Shown here: piece after piece, positions 1 to 5,261 of the stretch
Numbering within the stretch: position 1 is the stretch's first letter
How the letters are laid out: every line of letters begins with the position of its first letter
Assembly: GCA_045601045.1 (NCBI GenBank)
Contig: JAZRZA010000079.1
Location: 1-5,261 of the forward strand
Direction of reading: 5' to 3'
Source of the DNA: UBA1181 sp045601045
Lineage (GTDB): Bacteria; Bacteroidota; Bacteroidia; Bacteroidales; Paludibacteraceae
DNA length: 5,261 nucleotides
The notes under the pieces: generated by a model
The model's database searches: none
Told to the model about the DNA's origin: nothing
What the model saw: the letters and a program-made list of their open reading frames with translations, nothing else
Made by a program: the position numbers and the translations under genes

Positions 1-494
1 ACGAACTTCCAGATGATGGTATCACGGCCGACTACATATTTGTCGGTCATCGAAGCGCCGCTTGTTCTTCTACCCTCGCCCCAGATCGTATCCTTGGTGC
101 AAGCATCCAATGCGAATGGTGTGTTCACATTCAAATCCTCGGCAGAGATCTCGCAGACACCCTCCAAGACCTTCTCGATCGGATCGTTCTTCAACGAGTC
201 GCAGTCGAAGACAGGCTTCAAGTCGCTTTGGATGAAGACGTATTGCTCACAAGAGTCAACTGTTGTTGAGTATTCGCTAACAAACTTCCAGATGATGGTA
301 TCACGGCCGACCACATACTTGTCGGTCATCGATGCGCCGCTCGTTCTTCTTCCCTCGCCCCAGATCGTATCCTTGGTGCAAGCGTCCAATGCGAACGGTG
401 TGTTCACCTTCAAATCCTCCGCAGAGATCTCGCAGACACCCTCCAAAACCTTCTCGACAGGATCGTTCTTCAACGAGTCGCAATCGAATACTGG
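1..494 (-). repeat. R8 and partial R9: E-type units
   Basis: R8 (494-216) and the visible 71 residues of R9 (215-1) share SLKNDP, EKVLEGVCEISAEDL, WGEGRRTSGASMTDKYVVGRD and TIIWKF. They are almost identical at the protein level, while the DNA differs mostly at third codon positions. R9 is cut by the window edge two bases after the WKF strand; its fourth cysteine would lie just outside. Confidence 0.9.
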
Positions 495-3400
495 TTTCAA
501 ATCGCTTTGGATGAAGACATATTGCTCGCAGTATGCAGTATCAACCGTATTCTCATTACCGAACATCCAAACAATGGTGTCGCGGCCGACCAAATACTTA
601 TCGGTCATCGAAGCACCGCTCTTTCTGGTTCCCTGACCCCAAATCGTATCATTGAAGCAGGTAAGAGCGAATGGTATATTGACATTCAAATCTTCAGCTG
701 TGATCTCACAAACGCCCTCCAACACCTTCTCGATCGGATCGTTCTTCAACGAATCACAGTCAACATTTGGTTTATCATCATTTTGGATAAATACATATTG
801 TTCACAAGTGGCCACCTCTGTGGAGTATTCACTTTCGAACTTCCAGTCGATGGTATCGCGGCCCACATAGTAGATGCCATCCACAGGGTTACCACTTCTG
901 CGGGTTCCTACACCCCAGATGGTATCCTTCGTACATGCATCCAAAACGAACGGTGTCTTCACCTTCAAATCCTCCGCAGAGATCTCGCAAACACCGGAAA
1001 GAACTGTGTCGATTGGCGCATTCTTCAACGAGTCGCAATCGAATACCGGTTTCATATCACTCTGGATGAAGATGAATTGGTCGCAGAATGTCGTGTCGGT
1101 TGAGTACTCGCTCACGAACTTCCATGTAATCGTATCACGACCTACATAGTATTTGTCGTTCATACCCAATCCGCTCGCACGGGTTCCTGTTCCCCAGATG
1201 GTATCCTTCGTACATGCATCCAACGCAAATGGCGCAATCACGCCCAAACCAGTCGAGTCGATCTCGCAGACGCCGTGGAGAACGGTATCAAGCACCGCAT
1301 TGTTCAATGAGTCGCAATCGAATACCGGCTTCATATCACTCTGGATGAAGATAAACTGGTCGCAGAATGTCGTGTCGGTGGAGTACTCGCTCACGAACTT
1401 CCATGTAATCGTATCACGACCTACATAGTATTTGTCGTTCATACCCAATCCGCTCGCACGGGTTCCTGTTCCCCAGATGGTATCCTTCGTACATGCATCC
1501 AATGCGAATGGTGCGATGACGCCCAAACCAGTTGAATCGATCTCGCAGACACCTTGAAGAACAGTGTCAATCACCGCCTTATTCAACGAGTCGCAATCGA
1601 AGAGCGGCTTCATATCACTCTGGATGAAGATGAATTGGTCACAGAATGTCGTGTCGGTTGAGTACTCGCTCACGAATTTCCATGTGATCGTGTCACGACC
1701 CACATAGTATTTGTCGTTCATACCCAATCCGCTCGCACGGGTTCCTGTTCCCCAGATGGTATCCTTCGTACATGCATCCAACGCGAATGGCGCGATGACG
1801 CCCAAACCGGTAGAGTCAATTTCACAGACACCTTGAAGAACGGTGTCGATCACCGCCTTATTCAACGAGTCGCAATCGAATACCGGCTTCATATCACTTT
1901 GGATGAAGATGAACTGGTCGCAGAATGTCGTGTCGGTGGAGTACTCGCTCACGAACTTCCATGTGATCGTGTCACGGCCCACATAGTACTTGTCGTTCAT
2001 ACCCAATCCGCTCGCACGGGTTCCTGTTCCCCAGATGGTATCCTTCGTACAAGCATCCAATGCGAACGGTGCGACGACGCCCAAGCCTGTCGAGTCGATC
2101 TCGCAGACACCTTGAAGAACGGTGTCGATCACCGCCTCGTTCAACGAGTCGCAATCGAATACTGGCTTCATATCACTCTGGATAAAGATGTATTGCTCAC
2201 AATATGCGATCTCTGAAGAGTAGATGCTCTCAAACTTCCAGTCGATCGTATCACGGCCCACCTTGTAATCAGCATCCATCGCCGCACCGCTTCTGCGGGT
2301 TCCGACGCCCCAGATGGTATCCTTTGTACAAGCATCCAAAGCGAATGGTGTGTTCACATCCAAATCGGCGGCGCTGATCTCGCAGACACCATGAAGAACG
2401 GTGTCGATCGGCGCATTCTTCAATGAGTCGCAATCGAAGAGTGGCTCTTTGTTAGAGTTCAACATCACCTTTTGGTCACAAGTCACTTGGTTGCCTGTCT
2501 TATCTTGGAAAATCCACTTCAACTCATACAACTTACCAACTTCGAAGGTTTCTCCCTTCTTGACGGTATCCGCAATGTTCTCGGTCCAAGAGAGGACTCC
2601 GTCAATGGTGACGTCACAATTATCTGTTGCGGTATATGTATTGAAGATCACCTCAGAGAATGGCACCTCGCAAACGCCATCCAACACTTGGACAAGTGAA
2701 TCAGGATTGATGGTCGCGCAGTCGAATACTGGATTAGTCGTATCCTTCAAGACCACCAACAATTCACAAGTGTCGGAGAGATCTACCAAATCCTCACCAG
2801 ACTTGGTATAGATCCAACGGATGATATAATCCGTATTGTATAACAATGTGGTGTCATCGGTCATCTCTGTCCATACGTCGCTACCCTTGATAGAGTACTC
2901 CATTACCAAGCTATCGATAGGAGTCACCGTATTGGTGTTACAATCAGTATAGCTAGCGGTAGCGTACATATTCAAATCCTTCAAACTATCGCTCAAGCTC
3001 TTCCAATCCAAATTACCGCAGGTCTCTACAATGAATGGATTGATATCGTCGTTAGCAGGACACTCCAAATCGAACTTACGTTCATCTTGGATAGCGATGC
3101 TTTGCTTGCAAGTATCGGAGACATTACCGTAAATATCCTCTGAATACCAGTAAACGGTATCCTTTCCGACTGGATATTTATGGGTAATCGCCTCGTCTGT
3201 CACTTGAGAGAAGGTTACATGATCGAATGAGTAATAGATATCCTTGATATCACAATTGTCAGCGGCAGTGGCTGGTGTGAATGTCACTGTAGTATCACAA
3301 CCCTTGGTAAGTGAGATGGTGATATCCGCCGGACAAGCCACAGTTGGAACAATCGTATCCTTGATATCGACGGTCATCTCACAAACATCGGAGATCAAAC

Positions 3401-5261
3401 CATGAACATCCTCGCTTCTCCAATAGATGGTGTGGGAACCGACAGCCAAAGTAGTGTCGAGTGTCGATCCTACGAACTTATAGAAAGTAGCGTTGTCAAC
3501 TGAGTATTGGATGCTCTCCACACCGCAAGAATCTGAAGCGGAGGCCACATTCAATTGTACAGCGATTTGACAATCAGCCAATACATTAATGGTCGTATCG
3601 TTAGGGCAAACCACCAATGGCTTAACCACATCCACTACGGTGAACTTTTGCGCGCAAGTGTCGGAAGCCAAACCGATCGCATCCTTCACCATCCAGAATA
3701 CGGTGGTGTCTCCATTCTCGATGGTGATTTTGGAAACGCCTGCCTCAAACTCAGTGAAAGGATCTGACCCATATTGGTAGTAGTAAGTCAACGCATCGGC
3801 ACCGCAATTGTCATCGAAGACGCCTGTTGGTTCAAGAAGCGTATAGAGCGTATCACAAGACTCCTTAGGCTCCAATGTGACGATTGGCATCAAGTCGCAG
3901 TTTACAGTCGGAACGGAAGTATCACGCAAGATCACCTTCGAGAAGCAAGAGTCGATCATGGTCTCCATGTTCTCACCACTCTTGGTAAACTCCCAAAGGA
4001 TGTCATACAATTTGTTGTAGGTGAACTCTGTATCGTCATCCAAATCGTTGTAAGCGGATGTGCCAGACTCCTTGTAGTACATCTTAGGATCAATTGGTTC
4101 CTCCACGTCGTTCGCGCAGTCGATGCGGGTAGCGGTCGCCTTTTGGTTCTCAGCATACAACTTGCTGATCTCCTTCCATGTGAGGTTCTTGCAGGTATCG
4201 ATCACTACGCTGTCCGCCGTAGGGCAGACGATGTTGATGCCAGTGCTGTCGGATACAGTATAGTTGCGTGTGCAAGTCTCGGAGTTATTAGCCTCGTCGT
4301 ATGCCGTCCAGACGATGGTCGTCGTTCCCAACTTGAATACGGAGTCGAACGGTGCGATGTACTCGTTCAACGCTCCGTTGAATGAGTAGGTGATCTTCAC
4401 CACCTTGCAGTTGTCGCTCATCTCAGGTGCGATGATCTTCATCGTCGTGTCGCACTTGGTGCGTACCTTGAAGGCGGTATCCGCTGGACACTTGATCTTT
4501 GGCTTCGCCACATCGTTGACGGTATATTGTCTTACGCAGGTGTCGGATACGTTGCCGCTCTTATCCTTCGCATACCACTTCAAGAGGGTGTCGCCCTTCA
4601 TGAAGGTGAAGTCGAACGGCGCGGTGTACTCGTTCTCTGCTCCGTTGTTGAACTTATAATAGATCTTGTCGACCTCGCAGTTGTCGCTCATCTTTGGTGC
4701 GCTGATCTTCACTGTCGTGTCGCACGCTACAGTGATGTTCATGATCGTGTCGGCTGGACAGACGATCACCGGTTGTACCGTATCGATCGCATGGTACTTT
4801 TGCTCGCACTCCGCAGACTCGTTGAACTCGTCCTTCACCTTCCAGGTCACGATCGTGTCGCCCAACTTCACGGTGATGGCTGAGGTGCCAGCCACAAACT
4901 CGCTGAACGCCGCCATTTCCTCTGTCTTATAGTAGTAGGTCAAGTTGCCCTCGCCGCACTTGTCGTCGAACACGCCCGCTGGCTTAACCAATTGGTAGAG
5001 CGTATCGCAGGTGCTGGTTGGGTTCAACGTGATCTCCGGCATATTCTCGCAATCCACGGTAGGAACTGAAGTATCCTTTAACATTACGGTCGAGAAGCAG
5101 GAGTCCTTCATCGTACTGACATTCTCGCCTGATTTCACGAACAACCACTTGATGTCGTACAATTGGCTATACGTCAAGAGAGTGGCATCGGTCAACGCCG
5201 CATATTGGTCATCCGACTCGCCATCCTTCTTGTAGAACATTTGTGGGTCTACATCCTCCAC
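1..5261 (-). CDS. Internal part of a giant HYR/Ig-like repeat surface protein (both ends missing)
   Basis: The frame whose codons begin at 5261 reads to base 3 without a stop (1753 codons, plus two bases of the next). I see no signal peptide, membrane segment, enzyme motif or sorting signal, so this is an internal stretch. The protein is a chain of 88 to 114 residue modules. Several match the HYR pattern: P-x3-CPAD near the start, CDTT, SDNC or ADNC in the middle, a W-x-x-x-D strand, and SDTC near the end. HYR domains are immunoglobulin-like beta-sandwich modules found in extracellular adhesive proteins. My inference is a secreted or surface-anchored stalk or adhesin, with about four Cys per module forming disulfides outside the cytoplasm. 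No ligand or partner can be named. Most differences between close repeats are synonymous, which fits a translated gene under selection. Coding is certain, the HYR relationship is strong, and the adhesin role is only likely. Confidence 0.95.
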   Translation of the reverse strand, partial: MEDVDPQMFYKKDGESDDQYAALTDATLLTYSQLYDIKWLFVKSGENVSTMKDSCFSTVMLKDTSVPTVDCENMPEITLNPTSTCDTLYQLVKPAGVFDDKCGEGNLTYYYKTEEMAAFSEFVAGTSAITVKLGDTIVTWKVKDEFNESAECEQKYHAIDTVQPVIVCPADTIMNITVACDTTVKISAPKMSDNCEVDKIYYKFNNGAENEYTAPFDFTFMKGDTLLKWYAKDKSGNVSDTCVRQYTVNDVAKPKIKCPADTAFKVRTKCDTTMKIIAPEMSDNCKVVKITYSFNGALNEYIAPFDSVFKLGTTTIVWTAYDEANNSETCTRNYTVSDSTGINIVCPTADSVVIDTCKNLTWKEISKLYAENQKATATRIDCANDVEEPIDPKMYYKESGTSAYNDLDDDTEFTYNKLYDILWEFTKSGENMETMIDSCFSKVILRDTSVPTVNCDLMPIVTLEPKESCDTLYTLLEPTGVFDDNCGADALTYYYQYGSDPFTEFEAGVSKITIENGDTTVFWMVKDAIGLASDTCAQKFTVVDVVKPLVVCPNDTTINVLADCQIAVQLNVASASDSCGVESIQYSVDNATFYKFVGSTLDTTLAVGSHTIYWRSEDVHGLISDVCEMTVDIKDTIVPTVACPADITISLTKGCDTTVTFTPATAADNCDIKDIYYSFDHVTFSQVTDEAITHKYPVGKDTVYWYSEDIYGNVSDTCKQSIAIQDERKFDLECPANDDINPFIVETCGNLDWKSLSDSLKDLNMYATASYTDCNTNTVTPIDSLVMEYSIKGSDVWTEMTDDTTLLYNTDYIIRWIYTKSGEDLVDLSDTCELLVVLKDTTNPVFDCATINPDSLVQVLDGVCEVPFSEVIFNTYTATDNCDVTIDGVLSWTENIADTVKKGETFEVGKLYELKWIFQDKTGNQVTCDQKVMLNSNKEPLFDCDSLKNAPIDTVLHGVCEISAADLDVNTPFALDACTKDTIWGVGTRRSGAAMDADYKVGRDTIDWKFESIYSSEIAYCEQYIFIQSDMKPVFDCDSLNEAVIDTVLQGVCEIDSTGLGVVAPFALDACTKDTIWGTGTRASGLGMNDKYYVGRDTITWKFVSEYSTDTTFCDQFIFIQSDMKPVFDCDSLNKAVIDTVLQGVCEIDSTGLGVIAPFALDACTKDTIWGTGTRASGLGMNDKYYVGRDTITWKFVSEYSTDTTFCDQFIFIQSDMKPLFDCDSLNKAVIDTVLQGVCEIDSTGLGVIAPFALDACTKDTIWGTGTRASGLGMNDKYYVGRDTITWKFVSEYSTDTTFCDQFIFIQSDMKPVFDCDSLNNAVLDTVLHGVCEIDSTGLGVIAPFALDACTKDTIWGTGTRASGLGMNDKYYVGRDTITWKFVSEYSTDTTFCDQFIFIQSDMKPVFDCDSLKNAPIDTVLSGVCEISAEDLKVKTPFVLDACTKDTIWGVGTRRSGNPVDGIYYVGRDTIDWKFESEYSTEVATCEQYVFIQNDDKPNVDCDSLKNDPIEKVLEGVCEITAEDLNVNIPFALTCFNDTIWGQGTRKSGASMTDKYLVGRDTIVWMFGNENTVDTAYCEQYVFIQSDLKPVFDCDSLKNDPVEKVLEGVCEISAEDLKVNTPFALDACTKDTIWGEGRRTSGASMTDKYVVGRDTIIWKFVSEYSTTVDSCEQYVFIQSDLKPVFDCDSLKNDPIEKVLEGVCEISAEDLNVNTPFALDACTKDTIWGEGRRTSGASMTDKYVVGRDTIIWKF
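495..770 (-). repeat. R7: 92-residue unit with one codon deleted
   Basis: This covers residues 1498-1589. It begins PNVDC instead of PVFDC, and reads ALTCFND where every other unit reads LDACTKD, so one residue is lost around the third cysteine while the Cys itself stays. It has WGQGTRKSG and the ASMTDKY loop of R8 and R9. It is the most diverged member of the E-type block, but the frame is intact. Confidence 0.87.
771..1049 (-). repeat. R6: V-type unit
   Basis: This covers residues 1405-1497. It shares SLKNAPIDTVL, WGVGTRRSG and TIDWKFES with R1, five units away. It has its own NPVDGIY loop where other units have ASMTDKY or LGMNDKY, and its FIQ is followed by NDDK instead of SD-x-K. It separates the T-type block from the R7-R9 block. 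Confidence 0.88.
1050..2165 (-). repeat. R2-R5: homogeneous T-type block of four units
   Basis: Residues 1033-1404. These four units share CEIDSTGLGV, WGTGTRASGLGMND, TITWKFVSEY and FCDQFIFIQSDMK, and differ from each other at only a handful of residues (for example NEA, NKA, NKA and NNA after FDCDSL). DNA similarity is also very high: bases 1102-1223 (R5) and 1381-1502 (R4) are identical over 122 bp, offset by exactly 279 bp. This is the most recently expanded or homogenised part of the array. Confidence 0.92.
2166..2444 (-). repeat. R1: first array unit, V-type
   Basis: This covers residues 940-1032. It carries CEISAADL, WGVGTRRSG and TIDWKFES, features shared with R6 and not with its direct neighbours R2 to R5. 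Its last segment (FIQSDMK) is like that of R2 to R5. It follows module C across an NSNKEP linker, which replaces the usual QSD-x-KP join. Confidence 0.88.
2445..2732 (-). other. C: transitional module between the HYR series and the R repeats
   Basis: This covers residues 844-939 (96 residues). The start (PVFDC) and the LDGVCEV segment match the R repeats downstream (PVFDC, L-x-GVCEI), as do the VGKLYELKW strand and the C-x-Q near the end. Its centre, however, reads TATDNCD, as in HYR domains, where the R repeats have ALDACTKDTIWG. It lacks the WG-x-G-x-R-x-SG signature and the GRDTI motif of the array. It therefore looks like an outlying copy, or the precursor, of the R unit. The four cysteines are in register with both families. 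Confidence 0.7.
2733..3074 (-). other. B2: 114-residue module, last B before the R array
   Basis: This covers residues 730-843. It aligns with B1 at ECPAND, ETCGNLDWKSL, YTDCN, MEYSIKG, a YIIRW strand, TKSGEDL, SDTCEL and a LKDTTNP exit. SGEN of B0 and B1 has become SGED, and DSCFS has become SDTCE, so it is the most divergent B copy. Four Cys are retained. After B0 and B1 the next module is an A module; after B2 it is module C, so the architecture switches at base 2732. Confidence 0.72.
3075..3347 (-). other. H4: canonical HYR domain
   Basis: This covers residues 639-729 (91 residues). It shows PTVACPAD, KGCDTTVTF, AADNCDI, an IYYSFD strand, a GKDTVYWYSED strand, GNVSDTC and an IAIQDERK exit. 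It is a textbook HYR domain by pattern, with four Cys. It shares the VYW/IYW-x-SED strand with H3. It leads into B2 through FDLECP, again without the usual proline. Confidence 0.85.
3348..3620 (-). other. H3: HYR domain, divergent
   Basis: This covers residues 548-638 (91 residues). It shows PLVVCPND, ADCQIAVQ, ASDSCGV, an IQYSVDN strand, a GSHTIYWRSED strand, SDVCEM and an IKDTIVP exit. The DNC motif common to the other HYR modules is DSC here. The Y-W-x-SED strand is shared with H4 and not with H1/H2, so H3 and H4 form their own pair. Confidence 0.82.
3621..3911 (-). other. A2: 97-residue HYR-like module
   Basis: This covers residues 451-547. It shares with A1 the CDTLY strand, the GVFDDNCG motif, LTYYY, an EF-x-AG turn, a GDTTVFWMVKD strand and a C-x-QKF ending. 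The two copies have identical length, and their similarity runs end to end, whereas the HYR pairs next to them have diverged by super-repeat. Four cysteines are present. The exit VVDVVKP joins directly to H3. Confidence 0.75.
3912..4238 (-). other. B1: 109-residue module with KSGEN turn
   Basis: This covers residues 342-450 and is longer than a typical HYR domain. It begins like one (INIVCP, then DTCKNLTWKEI) and continues with a helical-looking stretch (ISKLYAENQ), RIDCAND, MYYKESG, LYDILWEF, TKSGEN and DSCFSKV before a DTSVP exit. The four Cys keep the module order, but with an insertion between the second and third. Its counterparts are B0 and B2 (3074-2733). Each B module follows an HYR pair. 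I do not recognise it as a named family; it may be a HYR variant with an inserted segment. Confidence 0.75.
4239..4502 (-). other. H2: canonical HYR domain
   Basis: This covers residues 254-341 (88 residues). It shows PKIKCPAD, KCDTTMK, MSDNCKV, an ITYSF strand, the NEYIAPFD loop, a TTTIVWTAYDEANNSETC strand-turn-strand and a VSDSTG exit. It has four cysteines in the standard order. It is strongly similar to H1 over its full length, so a tandem duplication within this super-repeat is likely. The exit leads directly into module B1 without the usual proline; INIVCP follows instead. Confidence 0.85.
4503..4772 (-). other. H1: canonical HYR domain
   Basis: This covers residues 164-253 (90 residues, a normal HYR length). 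It shows PVIVCPAD, ACDTTVK, MSDNCEV, an IYYKF strand, a GDTLLKWYAKD strand, GNVSDTC and a VNDVAKP exit. These are the hallmark positions of the HYR family, which adopts an immunoglobulin-like fold. Its closest relative is its immediate neighbour H2, not the HYR modules of the next super-repeat: both have an AP-x-MSDNC segment and a NEY-x-APFD loop. No catalytic residues are expected in this family. Confidence 0.85.
4773..5063 (-). other. A1: 97-residue HYR-like module
   Basis: This covers residues 67-163 of the visible frame. It opens with PTVDC, then TCDTLY, GVFDDKCG, a YYY strand, a GDT-x-V-x-W-x-VKD strand and finally ECEQK before an IDTVQP exit. The four Cys are in the HYR order. Its best relative in the window is A2 (3911-3621), which is exactly the same length and shares CDTLY, GVFDD, LTYYY and the VKD strand. 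It sits between B0 and a pair of canonical HYR modules. The DDKCG/DDNCG motif replaces the usual SDNC of HYR domains. I call it a divergent HYR module rather than a separate family. Confidence 0.75.
5064..5261 (-). other. B0: C-terminal part of a B module
   Basis: These are the first 66 visible residues. They match the second half of module B1 almost position for position: a DP-x-M-Y/F-YK segment, an LYDI-x-W strand, the KSGEN turn, then DSCFS and a DTSVP exit. The first half, which should hold three of the four cysteines, lies beyond the right edge. Only the last Cys (in DSCFS) is seen. This shows that the B-A-H-H super-repeat continues upstream of the window. The module has no name I recognise. 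The W strand followed by a Cys-containing strand and an exit proline resembles the end of a HYR domain. Confidence 0.8.

Larger units (their letters stand above)
1..2444 (-). repeat. Tandem array of 93-residue (279-bp) repeats R1-R9
   Basis: The units, cut at the proline of PVFDC, are R1 2444-2166, R2 2165-1887, R3 1886-1608, R4 1607-1329, R5 1328-1050, R6 1049-771, R7 770-495, R8 494-216 and partial R9 215-1. All full units are 279 bp except R7, which is 276 bp. The array has no spacers and continues past the left edge. Conserved unit landmarks are FDCDSL (residues 3-8), GVCEI (19-23), PF-x-LDAC (33-39), TKDTIWG (40-46), SG (52-53), VGRDTI (62-67), W-K-F (69-71) and C-x-Q (82-84). Cysteines fall at 5, 21, 39 and 82. 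The unit pattern (C early, a W strand, C near the end, P at the join) is HYR-like but lacks CPAD and DNC. I know no named family that it matches exactly. Confidence 0.93.

Noticed and set aside
13..1428. Plus-strand open frames (13-636, 507-1103, 652-870, 874-1149, 1153-1428) that could look like a family of repeated genes
   Set aside because: They lie antisense to the minus-strand repeats. Because the repeat period is a multiple of three, an open antisense frame recurs in each unit. They share stock phrases such as FNESQSNTGF that are just the reverse strand of the FDCDSL region.
301..2154. Short minus-strand frames at 301-483 and 1972-2154 (and 3956-4156)
   Set aside because: They are in a different phase from the continuous 1753-codon frame and recur only because the underlying DNA is repeated.
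1..2444. CRISPR array
   Set aside because: The repeated unit is 279 bp, contiguous, coding and without unique spacers.
1..2444. Transposon or insertion-sequence repeats
   Set aside because: No terminal inverted repeats, target duplications or transposase. All repeats are in frame inside one protein.
2445..2732. A gene boundary where the architecture changes at module C
   Set aside because: The frame runs through without a stop, and the join PVFDC has the same form as the other module junctions.
3774..4385. 203-residue plus-strand open frame, and the similar one at 4527-4883
   Set aside because: These are also antisense to the long minus-strand frame, which here encodes recognisable HYR, A and B modules. 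Their translations have no recognisable domain, and nothing marks a plus-strand gene.

Overview
The whole window is the inside of one very large gene on the minus strand. A single reading frame is open from base 5261 to base 1, giving 1753 complete codons with no stop. Neither its start nor its stop codon is here, so no promoter, ribosome binding site, terminator or intergenic DNA is present. The product is a modular, Cys-containing, Asp/Thr-rich protein made of HYR-type (hyalin repeat, immunoglobulin-like) modules and their derivatives. Such proteins are normally secreted or displayed on the cell surface.

Layout in protein order, from high to low coordinates: the tail of a B module (5261-5064), A1 (5063-4773), two HYR modules (4772-4503 and 4502-4239), B1 (4238-3912), A2 (3911-3621), two more HYR modules (3620-3348 and 3347-3075), B2 (3074-2733), a transitional module C (2732-2445), and then a tandem array of 93-residue repeats, R1 to R8 plus a partial R9 (2444-1). 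The N-terminal half is thus a super-repeat B-A-H-H with a period of 384 to 393 residues. In the C-terminal half the A position is taken by C and then by the R array. By manual reading, every complete module (17 of them) has exactly four cysteines in the same relative order, which argues that all are variants of one ancestral disulfide-stabilised domain.

The organism is probably a member of the Bacteroidota. Giant HYR-rich surface proteins are common there, but also occur in other phyla, and nothing in the window fixes the taxon. Base composition is near balanced. Codon use favours AAG for Lys, GAG for Glu, TTG for Leu and mostly CAA for Gln.

No second gene, RNA, mobile element, CRISPR array or regulatory site was found. 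The numerous plus-strand open frames are antisense shadows of the repeats. The interest lies in the repeat architecture: a uniform four-Cys module, a probable intermediate linking it to the R array, and a mosaic order of R subtypes that suggests block duplication and homogenisation.
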